From Oligoflexales bacterium (lineage in GTDB: Bacteria; Bdellovibrionota_B; Oligoflexia; Oligoflexales; RGVZ01), in NCBI GenBank assembly GCA_947476525.1, contig CANJQY010000003.1, positions 1 through 51,563 on the forward strand: DNA of 51,563 nt, read 5' to 3'. The translations under genes and the position numbers were made by a program. Positions 7,801 to 15,489 of this stretch are shown here, one piece after another. How positions within the stretch are numbered: position 1 is the first letter of the stretch; each line of letters begins with the position of its first letter. The notes under the pieces are model-generated. The model had not been told where the DNA came from, did not search any database, and saw only the letters and a list, made by a program, of their open reading frames with translations.

Positions 7801-8601
7801 CAGAACATTGGCAGCTGGAATACGGCAGCAGTCACGAATATGTTCGAAGTGTTCTACTATGCCACCGCCTTCAACCAAAATATCAGCAGCTGGAGCACCG
7901 CAGCGGTCACGACTATGTATGGCATGTTCTACGGCGCCACCGCCTTCAACCAAGATATTAGCGGCTGGAACACCGCAGCAGTCACGAGTATGCGGAGCAT
8001 GTTCTACGGCGCCACCGCCTTCAACCAAGATATTAGCGGCTGGAACACCGTAGCAGTCACGGAAATGACGAGCATGTTCACCCTTGCCACTGCCTTTTCT
8101 ACCCTCAATTATGATTCATTTTTGATTGCTCTCACGAAGTTCCCAGTCAAAGCAGCGGCAATTTGGCTAGGTGCGGCTGCAAAGTACTCTAACGGTACAG
8201 CTGCCACTGCGAGAGCTGCGCTTGTAGCACAATCCCCAGCTTGGACAATCACTGACGGTGGAGTTAACACAACCTGGCCTACCTCAGGGGCTTTTGCGGC
8301 GACGACGAATCTTGCGGCGACGACACTTACACTTAATTGGACCAAGGGGTCGGATACAGGTACGGCTCAGAATTTACTTGAATACTATGTTTGCACAGCA
8401 GCTACAGCGAACTCCATCGATACCGTTGGAGAGTGTTTAGCCGCCGCAGGAGGTAGCGGCTGGACCGCGGATATCGCAACAATGAATGTGACGACGTTGA
8501 CTGCTAGCACAACTTATTTCTTTAACGTCGTTATGAGAGACCCAACCGGATCAGTGGACATGGTGATATACAACGGCGTCACGGCGACGACTACGCCTTA
8601 A
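4864..8601 (+). CDS. BspA-family (DUF285) repeat surface lipoprotein with Ig-like/FN3-like/PKD-like N-terminal modules
   Basis: Lipobox-like N-terminus ILIYLALSTLTAGCKSE; Ig-like SESVTVTGTPQLTLETGTT...; PKD-like FTVDWGDGSSNTITAW; 11 copies of a 25-aa xWNTAAVTxMxxMFxxAxxFNQxI repeat. Confidence 0.92.
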   Translation: MGGWMNFQNILIYLALSTLTAGCKSEIKVASLVRGSSSTDVPTIVIGEPSALIAIATDLITFDVVYTNAVSMDLTAADVVISGGPKATATIVSSTTEKATVQLTNFTGDGPLQISIAEKTSVGHRKKEDKGAGPSTVVTVDNTKPLVPNLTPASTTYTGSQVMTFAQNATADVNFKEFRYTTTGTAPTSCSDGTASTGTYTATGTVTQTIKVVACDKAGLMSETAASSTLTYATAGPTVTAVTSTKTNGSYKVGEVIGITVTFSESVTVTGTPQLTLETGTTDAVVNYTSGSPGLTLTFNYTVASGDTSADLDYASTTALALNGGTIKDTALNNATLTLVAPSTTTGATIANGKAIVIDTTLPVIAYTSISPTSPGTSATPSITMSLSEASSASSLELFSNVGCTTSISTAVPGTSGSNAVTTSTLTANATTTIYAKMTDVAGNASTCTSMVSYLYDTPPTAGTFSASTGKTVTGFTLNWSVASDVVTTAASLQYLVCSGASTAALDTVAECDGATQEMAYTANVLTLAITGKTASTTYYYNVIVKDAAGNKSLYDGLTQATSTTPTISITDPDGTGDSVSESTYPVAITAAAPDTVGTINLYYHTVNTSCTAGLSGWTSIVSSLAENTTSYAWNTTALASGKYYVCGVITDGSSTVYSVSSGMLTVKAFISTWDTTKTGSANTTIVLPLSSTGTYNFTVDWGDGSSNTITAWNDANKTHVYAAGGTKTLTITGTLTGWVFNNTGDKRKITNISQWGSFRFGTMEGGYFYGANNLTITATDIPDLTGTTSMNQAFRNCGSLTTVPSMNSWNTAAVTNMSFMFSYASTFNQNIGSWNTAAVTDMSSMFLGASTFNQNIGGWNTAAVTAMSSMFNSASTFNQNISGWVTTAVTTMANMFLSATVFNQDIGSWNTAAVTNMSSMLYGATVFNQDISSWNTAAVTNMSFMFYGASTFNLNIGSWNTAAVTNMSSMFSGASAFNQNIGSWNTAAVTNMFEVFYYATAFNQNISSWSTAAVTTMYGMFYGATAFNQDISGWNTAAVTSMRSMFYGATAFNQDISGWNTVAVTEMTSMFTLATAFSTLNYDSFLIALTKFPVKAAAIWLGAAAKYSNGTAATARAALVAQSPAWTITDGGVNTTWPTSGAFAATTNLAATTLTLNWTKGSDTGTAQNLLEYYVCTAATANSIDTVGECLAAAGGSGWTADIATMNVTTLTASTTYFFNVVMRDPTGSVDMVIYNGVTATTTP
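7270..8095 (+). repeat. 75-bp (25-aa) coding tandem repeat array, about 11 units, of DUF285/BspA type
   Basis: Direct reading of SWNTAAVTNMSFMFSYASTFNQNIG-type units in tandem. Confidence 0.93.
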
Positions 8602-8673
8602 GACGGCGGAAGATTGAAAGGTGGCGATATCGATTTATTGATCGTTGTTGAAGATGAGCCATTTGCACTCAAG
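8507..8673 (+). repeat. Second copy of the BspA-tail/nucleotidyltransferase duplication (partner 4205-4366)
   Basis: About 160 bp near-identical, with a 6-nt indel (gcgacgactacgcc versus gcgacgcc). Confidence 0.9.
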
Positions 8674-8829
8674 TTGAGCGGTCGACGTTTCGAAATAATT
8701 GCTGATTTTAAGAAAAATATCGGCGACCGCCGCATTGACCTCTCAATTTTATCCAAAGGTGCCATAAGCACTGAGCCATTTTGGATTGCGACCTTTCCTC
8801 CCGCGCGCCAGCTTCATCAGTGGAGTTGA
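8614..8829 (+). pseudogene. N-terminally truncated nucleotidyltransferase-domain (MNT-like) protein
   Basis: RLKGGDIDLLIVVEDEPFALKLSGRRFEIIADFKKNIGDRRIDLSIL. The expected upstream GSRxxG motif is missing because the BspA stop codon abuts it. Confidence 0.6.
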
Positions 8830-8964
8830 CGGGCATTTTTTCGACAATAATCGTCAACCAAAAGAAATTGCGAAAAGCGTACAATGTGTGTTGCTACTAC
8901 AACCTGAAAATCTCAAATTTAAAAATTAGATTTACATAGAAAATCCAGAGAAATTGAACCTGTG

Positions 8965-9003
8965 CTACCGCTTTATTAAGATGGCAGGTTAATAAAGCGG
9001 TAG
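8965..9003. promoter_or_regulatory. Perfect 15-bp inverted repeat upstream of the MazEF-like operon
   Basis: CTACCGCTTTATTAA (8965-8979), 9-nt loop, TTAATAAAGCGGTAG (8989-9003). Confidence 0.9.
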
Positions 9004-9028
9004 TACACGCCTATCTCAGCTGCCGGGC

Positions 9029-9057
9029 TTGCATTTATAAGAATGGTAGTGTATAAT
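9029..9057 (+). promoter_or_regulatory. Sigma70-like promoter for the MazEF-like operon
   Basis: TTGCAT, 17-nt spacer, TATAAT; AGGAGGT at 9068-9074 precedes ATG 9078. Confidence 0.75.
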
Positions 9058-9077
9058 TTGTTATAACAGGAGGTCCT

Positions 9078-9323
9078 ATGATTTCGCAAAGAATTAAGAT
9101 CCGAAAAATGGGCAACAGTCACGGAATTTTAATACCTCAAGAAATTCTTAAAAGCATGCAATGGGAAGCTGGTCAATTTGTTGATCTAATCTTGGAGTTA
9201 AATGCATTGGTACTTGCCACGCCAGTGCCGACTTTAAATGATTTAGTAAATAGCGTTCCCAAGAAAATGAAAATCAAAGAAGTTTCCACTGGGAGGCCTG
9301 TTGGAAAGGAGAAGGTTGACTGA
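9078..9323 (+). CDS. AbrB/MazE-family antitoxin
   Basis: ISQRIKIRKMGNSHGILIPQEILKSMQWEAGQFVDL is a typical swapped-hairpin AbrB/MazE fold; it overlaps the toxin gene downstream. Confidence 0.88.
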   Translation: MISQRIKIRKMGNSHGILIPQEILKSMQWEAGQFVDLILELNALVLATPVPTLNDLVNSVPKKMKIKEVSTGRPVGKEKVD

Positions 9324-9646
9324 TGTATATACCTGAACGTGGTGACATCTGCTGGTTAACATTTGATCCTCAAGCCGGGCACGAACAAATGAAGCGCCGC
9401 CCTGCTCTGATTATTTCTGAAAAAATATTTAACGCAATTGGTTTAGCAGTTGTGTGCCCAATTACTTCTGCGTCTCCTAAGCATGGCTTTCATATTAAGC
9501 TACCAGAGACGCTTCGAACTGGTGGATGCGTCATGACAGAGCAAATTAAAAGTTTGGATTTTATTTCACGTAAGGCAGAATTCATTGAATATGCTCCGTT
9601 TGGATTTATTCAACACGTTAGATCAATTGTTGCCCAATTCATTTGA
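9323..9646 (+). CDS. MazF/PemK-family endoribonuclease toxin
   Basis: ERGDICWLTFDPQAGHEQMKRRPALIIS...VVCPITS...GGCVMTEQIKSLDF matches MazF/PemK motifs. Confidence 0.92.
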   Translation: MYIPERGDICWLTFDPQAGHEQMKRRPALIISEKIFNAIGLAVVCPITSASPKHGFHIKLPETLRTGGCVMTEQIKSLDFISRKAEFIEYAPFGFIQHVRSIVAQFI

Positions 9647-10072
9647 GATTCTCTTAGCTTTTGAAATCTGATATCTTGTTAAAGGCATCAGGTTTTGGTC
9701 ACGAGCTTTGTTGCCCTGCGTCAATTCAGGACTTCTTATAGGTAGATTTTGCTGAAAAAGGTCCGAAATAAAGTCGCCCCCTCTTGGGTTCTAGCCCATT
9801 TTTTTGCCACTAATCATTGGTCTCACTCAATCGATCCTAAACCTTCCTACATCAATCTAATCCACTAGGTCTGCTGCCATCTGTAGTGCCGCAATAATCA
9901 ATGTCTATGAATTCATTGATGATTTTATGTAGCTCTGATATGAGCCGCTTTATGCTTGAGCACCTCAAAAAACTTCAATTGCTTCTGAAATTCGTTTGGC
10001 GAGTTTTAGGTCAACTTTTATCAGACCTATGGGCGTACTATTCGTCTCCACCACGGCTCCACATGTCGTGTT

Positions 10073-10450
10073 TTACCACAATGCTTTGTTGTAATTTGCA
10101 CGAATGTGCTGATCTCGCGTGATCAAATATCCATTTTCTATACGGGCATGGCACGTAATGAGCCGATCAAATGGGTCCCTGGTCCAAGATTCACTCAGTG
10201 AATGCTCAATGAGAACATTGAGGGGAATATTGTGAATCTGCAAACCTATTTGATCGTAAAGCTGTGACGTCACTTTGTCGGCCTTCTCTTTAATTCGCTC
10301 TATCTCATACAGGTACTGCAGTTCCAATTTCACAAGAGGTGAAATAAAGAGATCATTGTCCTCAAGTCGAGACTTCACGGCATCGCTGAATTTGTCTAGC
10401 TCACCTTGGTATAACCAAATACAGGCATTTGTGTCTAAAAAATGAATCAT
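10073..10450 (-). CDS. PIN-domain toxin (VapC-like)
   Basis: MIHFLDTNACIWLYQGELDKFSDAVKSRL...SWTRDPFDRLITCHARIENGYLITRD; the ATGA start/stop overlap with the antitoxin gene makes 10450 the better start than 10474. Confidence 0.9.
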   Translation of the reverse strand: MIHFLDTNACIWLYQGELDKFSDAVKSRLEDNDLFISPLVKLELQYLYEIERIKEKADKVTSQLYDQIGLQIHNIPLNVLIEHSLSESWTRDPFDRLITCHARIENGYLITRDQHIRANYNKALW

Positions 10451-10674
10451 CGCAGCTTCCATTCTTGCGTCCAATCGATATGCTCAAAATTGTCTGAGTC
10501 TTCGCTTGTGAGCTTTCGTGGCTTGAGTTTGCTAAGTTTAGAATATCGCTTACTTACAGAAATAATTTTCAACAAATTGCCATTTCGCTCAATTTCAGCA
10601 GGCTTTCCGGTCCTTATGATTTCATCTAAAATTTTGTAGACTTCTTGACGTAATTTTGAGGCCGTAAGGCGCAT
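10447..10674 (-). CDS. Phd/YefM- or VapB-like antitoxin
   Basis: MRLTASKLRQEVYKILDEIIRTGKPAEIERNGNLLKIIS directly upstream of the PIN toxin with ATGA overlap. Confidence 0.85.
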   Translation of the reverse strand: MRLTASKLRQEVYKILDEIIRTGKPAEIERNGNLLKIISVSKRYSKLSKLKPRKLTSEDSDNFEHIDWTQEWKLR

Positions 10675-10694
10675 GAGTATATCTCCTAGGCTGT

Positions 10695-10741
10695 ATACGT
10701 ACGTACATGATAAGCATACGTACGTACGTTTGAAATGTCAA
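10695..10741 (-). promoter_or_regulatory. Promoter plus two-site operator of the PIN-toxin operon
   Basis: Minus strand TTGACA (+ 10736-10741), 17-nt spacer, TATGCT (+ 10713-10718). ATACGTACGTAC occurs at 10695-10706 and 10716-10727, 21 bp apart, each containing a palindrome. Confidence 0.8.
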
Positions 10742-10868
10742 CCATACACGCACCCAATCGGTAGATATTGTGTGTTGATGCTACAGCGAGCTTCAGTTGA
10801 CGCTGATATTCAATAGCGGTACAATACTGCATTGACTCAACTTCTAATCGCAAATTGAGGAGGTGGCT

Positions 10869-12884
10869 ATGCGCTTCGCAAGAATTATATGCATGCTGGT
10901 TTTCATGTCGTTATTGACCCACTGTGCAACTAAACGGTCACCGTCTGCAAGTAAGGCGCAAGCAGCCTCCAACTCGCCGTATCAAGGTCTAGACAATCAA
11001 GATCTCACAAGGCTCATTGTAAAAGCCAACGGTGACTGGAATAATGCTGAGACGAAGATGGCTTGGCTAACGCTGGCGAGCAATTTCCTCGGACACGTGG
11101 ACTCGGTGCGTCGAGCCATTGTCGCAATGCCGCCAAGGCGTCCGGCAGCGGGACTTAACCTGGCCGCAGAAACGCCTGCGATTGATGCTCTCGCAGAGCA
11201 AAAACTTCAAATGCAATGGGCAGAACAATCGGCTCGAAGCGGGCTAGATCAAAGCCGATTAATGCTCGATTACGACCGAGCGAGCGGTGATTATGATATT
11301 CGGCGCCAAGAATTGCTTAAAGGCTATGACAAGCAAACATTTGACAATGCCATCTCCGCAGCCAAAACTAACGTGGAAATACAAGGCAATCAAATAGAAA
11401 ACTTTCAGAAGCTGATTGAGGCCAAGAAAAAAATTATTGAGAATCAAATTCTTGGAAATTACGCAAATGCATTTAATTCTTATGTCCGCTCTTATCATGA
11501 GTACACGTTAACTATAGCCACCGTAATGCGGGGTGCCAAAAAGGTATCACAAAAAGCAAGCGTCCTTGCCAATTCTATAATGGAGTATGACAAGAGAGTG
11601 AGGCATTGTGCGTCAGCTCAAACAGCACAGACAAATCAAAATATGCGGACTGCAATTAGAAATCTCGCATTGGCTGACTACTCCAAATTGCTCATTCAAG
11701 CTGAGAGCTCTGTGGCGCCCCGTGTCCAGGCAGTAACAGATCTGCCTCACGGCAGCGAGTGCCTAGAGCTGGGGCTGATCCAGGCCAATATGGATGAATT
11801 TCCGTCAAGCTTTGCGTCGGATGCTTATCCAGTGGCGAGTCCGATCTTCAGACTGATTGTAGATTCCAATCCACGGGGGTCGGTGGCCGCCAGGACAATT
11901 GCTGCCTGCCCTGCATTGGAGTCAGGCGGTGATCCCCTTGGTCTACGCCCGCATGCTGCTCAAATGATGGGAATATCTGGCAATATTCAGACAGCCGCCG
12001 ATTCTCTTGAGGTGGTCAACGGCTACTTTTCAAATTCAATTTCAAGTGCCTCAGAGATTGTGCCCAACTCAAATGTACCGGATGAGACGGCTCCTACATT
12101 GGGTCAGCAAATTGAGGTAGGGTCAGCAGTAGATTTAGGGATGGCTTATTTGACGGATGTACCAAGGGCAGATAATCGTGAATTGATCATTCCTTTTCCA
12201 GCGACGCCATTTCAGGTAACCATGCAAGTTGCAAAAGGCCAGATTGAATTTCGTAGCGCAGGTGCGACTGCACCAGAGAAGCCGTATTGCAGTGTTCGAC
12301 CGAGCGATTCAATAGGAAAACAAAATTTAAAAATTTTTGTTGACTCAGTTCGAAAATATGAAGCTCAGCGAGCGATCAAACTCCGCCGGGATCTTGAGGT
12401 CGCAGGCGTGCGTTTTGATAATGCAGGTAAAATTCAATTAGACAGCACGCCCTACAACGGTGGATCACTGGCAACGACTGACACGACAAGAGTCAACGCT
12501 TTGGTACGCCGTGGTTTGTTCTTGGCTCAGCAATGCACACGAATGACTGTCGAACACGTCGAGCAAGCAGAAGTCAGTGCCGGCCAAACAAGTGTGACGT
12601 TACCACAGGCAACGGATGTATCTGTCGGCTTGAATAAATATACGTTCTTTTACCCACCATATTCGTTGGGCGACGATCAGACGACCCTTGGCAGTGCTAT
12701 GGTAAAGGCGACTAGAACTTGCATGGACAATGCGTTAATGTCTTTGTCTCAAAGCCAGCAAGCATTGTCGGCGGCGTCTGAATTTTATAAATTTTTCGGG
12801 GAGGCTGCCAATATTCACGCCCCCGCAGCGCCGATCCCTTATGTTCCCAATCCCCCGCCGGGCTCGATTGTTTATGGACGCTGA
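10869..12884 (+). CDS. Hypothetical lipoprotein
   Basis: MRFARIICMLVFMSLLTHCATK lipobox; AGGAGG-like SD upstream; long ORF with coiled-coil-like composition. Confidence 0.75.
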   Translation: MRFARIICMLVFMSLLTHCATKRSPSASKAQAASNSPYQGLDNQDLTRLIVKANGDWNNAETKMAWLTLASNFLGHVDSVRRAIVAMPPRRPAAGLNLAAETPAIDALAEQKLQMQWAEQSARSGLDQSRLMLDYDRASGDYDIRRQELLKGYDKQTFDNAISAAKTNVEIQGNQIENFQKLIEAKKKIIENQILGNYANAFNSYVRSYHEYTLTIATVMRGAKKVSQKASVLANSIMEYDKRVRHCASAQTAQTNQNMRTAIRNLALADYSKLLIQAESSVAPRVQAVTDLPHGSECLELGLIQANMDEFPSSFASDAYPVASPIFRLIVDSNPRGSVAARTIAACPALESGGDPLGLRPHAAQMMGISGNIQTAADSLEVVNGYFSNSISSASEIVPNSNVPDETAPTLGQQIEVGSAVDLGMAYLTDVPRADNRELIIPFPATPFQVTMQVAKGQIEFRSAGATAPEKPYCSVRPSDSIGKQNLKIFVDSVRKYEAQRAIKLRRDLEVAGVRFDNAGKIQLDSTPYNGGSLATTDTTRVNALVRRGLFLAQQCTRMTVEHVEQAEVSAGQTSVTLPQATDVSVGLNKYTFFYPPYSLGDDQTTLGSAMVKATRTCMDNALMSLSQSQQALSAASEFYKFFGEAANIHAPAAPIPYVPNPPPGSIVYGR

Positions 12885-13036
12885 TCGACTGGACTGGATC
12901 ACTATGCCAAAATCCTGAAAAATGGCCTGTTTTAGGCTGTTTTAGAGCGACATTTGGATTGAGGTCCTGCATAGCCCACATATCAGCTCGGTAAGATGGA
13001 CCGATGAGGACCGGTAACACAATGCGGCATCAAGAC

Positions 13037-13651
13037 TTAGTTTAGATAAGCGCTAGTTGACACCAAAGGCATGATGGCATTTGATGCGGTACGCACAAGT
13101 CCCATTCTAGTTGTGACGGTCGTCCACATTTCCGCCCACGGCGTATTAAACACGAGGACTCGGTCCATTGGTTGCAGGGCCCAGGCTCCAGACCTAATTT
13201 CATCGTCTAATTGACCTTTACTCCAGCCTGCATAGCCCACAAGAAATCGGTATGGGTTTAAGCTGTTGTGGGACGGTGCTGCTCCAGCTGCAATTTCATC
13301 AAGCGAGGCGGCACTTTCGTCTAATAGGGAATCTAACACGCGACCTGAAGTGCTTAGGTAAACTCCCTGGCCCACGTCAGTGTCGTTGGTCGCCGGTTTA
13401 CGGGAGTGGAGTATAATAGCGGTGCCTGTATCAACGGGGCCGCCATACCAAGCAGGAATGGCTGATGGTACGTCTCGGTCAATGAGGCTTAGCATAGACT
13501 TGAGGGGGACGGTGCTTGGGCGATTTAAAATAAAACCGATGGCTCCCTCGCTGTTGTGCTCAGCAAGAAGGAGGACTGTTTTAATAAAGTTGCCGTCAAG
13601 CATGCTGGGCATACCGATAAGCAAACATGGAGCGGAAATATGCGTAATCAT
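13037..13651 (-). CDS. YqgE/AlgH family protein (DUF179)
   Basis: APCLLIGMPSMLDGNFIKTVLLLAEHNSEGAIGFILNRPS...YGGPVDT...FLVGYAGWSKGQLDDEIRSGAW. Confidence 0.95.
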   Translation of the reverse strand: MITHISAPCLLIGMPSMLDGNFIKTVLLLAEHNSEGAIGFILNRPSTVPLKSMLSLIDRDVPSAIPAWYGGPVDTGTAIILHSRKPATNDTDVGQGVYLSTSGRVLDSLLDESAASLDEIAAGAAPSHNSLNPYRFLVGYAGWSKGQLDDEIRSGAWALQPMDRVLVFNTPWAEMWTTVTTRMGLVRTASNAIMPLVSTSAYLN

Positions 13652-14040
13652 CCGTGATCACCATCCGTGTATAAATTGTTTAAATACTAATTTAAAGATT
13701 AATGTCTGCTCTTTATAGAGACTACGAGACTCCAAACTAGTTCGTCAACCACTAAATGACCATTGCGTTTGTTTTTCCAGGAAGTTTCGGAATGTGGCAG
13801 AGTGGGGCAGTGTTTTATACCTAAACTTATTTACTAGATTGGCAACAAACCATATTTTTGCAAGTAATTCTCTTGATTATGGCATGAATCCTTTGGCGGG
13901 CAAGCGCTAGCGCAGGTATTAGGTTTAGTTATAATACACTTTTGCAGGCGCAAATTTTAGGGCAATTGTTAATTTTCGTACTATAATAGGTAAATAGCTG
14001 CACACCGTAGGTAACTCGTCACTTAGAATGCAGCCGTGAG

Positions 14041-14096
14041 TCATCAGTCATCAGTCATCAGTCATCAGTCATCAGTCATCAGTCATCAGTCATCAG
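14041..14096. repeat. Heptanucleotide tandem repeat (TCATCAG)x8
   Basis: Eight perfect copies counted directly. Confidence 0.98.
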
Positions 14097-14135
14097 CAGC
14101 AAGGCCCTTTTGTTAACGTCATAGCCTTAGGATGA

Positions 14136-15164
14136 ATGAAAATGGAAAAAAAACTAGGATTTATTCTGATGTTTGGTTGGCTGCCGGCCACAATATCTTT
14201 TTCTCATCAACTAGATCAACGCATCGGTGGTTACAGTTCCTCTGGGGGCGAATCACGTTCAATGGCAAAAATAAATGGACGTGCAGATGTTCCTGCCATG
14301 GCGTCAGGTGAGGTTCAGTCGTCACTCAGTATCAACGCGACCATTGAAGGAGTTAGCATTGAAGGTGACGAAAAAAATGAATACATGAAAAAGCATTTTC
14401 CAACTGGCCAGCGCCTTGATCAAAATTTTGGGTTGGATAGTGATTGGACATTTTCAAAGACTTCAAATTTTACATTTGGCGGCAGTGTCTCAGGTGATGG
14501 CGTGGTTAAAACCACATCAAAGAGAGCCTCGGCAGGGCAGTGGTTGTTCGCAGATCAGCTGCGCGTTGGAGTTTACGGATCCACTTCAGAAACAAAACGC
14601 CCGGAGGCGGGTTTTCTTGACTACGACTCAGTCACACTGGTATTCAAATCGCGCACTGTGGCAAACACCGGCGGGTTGTCCCTGAAAGCAATTTTAAATC
14701 CAACCACCATTGTCACGGCAGACTACGCCAGTGTGCAAAGTACGGACAGACCTCATCTCCAGAGCTGGGCTGCGGGAGTTCGTGAATTTATTGCTGCCTG
14801 TGAGTGCTCAGTTCACGGAGATGTCGCAAGAGTGATAAATCTAGGAGCGCTAAATACCAATATGTCGACAGGACAATTAATGGGTACTCAAGCCACGGTC
14901 TCCTATTTACAATCGCTTTGGAAAGATGGCCACGGTCGTTTGGCTTATCGCTATGCACGTGAAGATGAATATACCAGAGCCTACAATGATCACCTTGCGT
15001 TCGGCTCCGATAGTTTTACCGCCGCAGTCTCCCACGAATTTCAAAAAGCAAGAATAGGGGGTCACGACCGACCCCTACTCATGGATTTGGCCGCAACAAG
15101 ATATCTCGACAATGCAAGTTTTTCCGGTACGACGATGGAATTGGGAGCAACCGTTAAATTTTAG
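14136..15164 (+). CDS. DUF3570-like outer-membrane protein (ATG 14142 is an alternative start)
   Basis: Signal peptide; DFGLDSDWTFSKTSNFTFGGSVSGDG, repeated alternating beta-strand pattern, terminal ...ATVKF; next to a DUF4266 gene. Confidence 0.65.
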   Translation: MKMEKKLGFILMFGWLPATISFSHQLDQRIGGYSSSGGESRSMAKINGRADVPAMASGEVQSSLSINATIEGVSIEGDEKNEYMKKHFPTGQRLDQNFGLDSDWTFSKTSNFTFGGSVSGDGVVKTTSKRASAGQWLFADQLRVGVYGSTSETKRPEAGFLDYDSVTLVFKSRTVANTGGLSLKAILNPTTIVTADYASVQSTDRPHLQSWAAGVREFIAACECSVHGDVARVINLGALNTNMSTGQLMGTQATVSYLQSLWKDGHGRLAYRYAREDEYTRAYNDHLAFGSDSFTAAVSHEFQKARIGGHDRPLLMDLAATRYLDNASFSGTTMELGATVKF

Positions 15165-15202
15165 CGTGCGTAAATTATTGAATCAGAAAAGGATCGTAAA
15201 AA

Positions 15203-15487
15203 ATGAATGATCAATTTCAAATCAAATCGATTTCTAAATTTAACGAACGTTTTTTGCTGCAAAGCGCACTTTTGGTCTTGGGAGTAGCGCTCAGTGGTCT
15301 GGGGTTAAGCAGTTGTCGGAGCATTCGTCCCTACGAAAAAGAATATTTACTCCACCCGACAATGGACGACAGCCGCGTCGAAAGCCTCTCTGCTCCCTAC
15401 GGGAAAACGAGGCGCCCATCCGAGAGGTTAGCGGCTTCGGGGGGCGGCGGAGGTTCTTCGGCGTGCCCCACTTGTGGAGGGAAGTAG
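15203..15487 (+). CDS. DUF4266-like small lipoprotein with Gly-rich, Cys-containing C-terminus
   Basis: LSSCRSIRPYEKEYLLHPTMDD...SGGGGGSSACPTCGGK. Confidence 0.7.
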   Translation: MNDQFQIKSISKFNERFLLQSALLVLGVALSGLGLSSCRSIRPYEKEYLLHPTMDDSRVESLSAPYGKTRRPSERLAASGGGGGSSACPTCGGK

Positions 15488-15489
15488 AA

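Noticed and set aside
6979-8028. Long minus-strand ORFs (6979..7353, 7332..7700, 7726..8028) opposite the BspA repeats
   Set aside because: They are repetitive antisense shadows of the 75-bp DUF285 array with no independent motifs.
9901-10122. ORF 9901..10122 as a gene
   Set aside because: No SD or family; contains the dispersed repeat and overlaps the PIN toxin 3' end.
12885-13036. Possible terminator between the convergent lipoprotein and YqgE genes
   Set aside because: Only short direct repeats (ctgttttag) and no convincing stem plus T tract.
14041-14096. CRISPR-like array
   Set aside because: A 7-bp perfect tandem with no spacers; a simple sequence repeat.
15313-15489. Upstream start of the 15313..17214 ORF
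   Set aside because: It overlaps the DUF4266-like gene in another frame; the lipobox start at 15490 is far more plausible.
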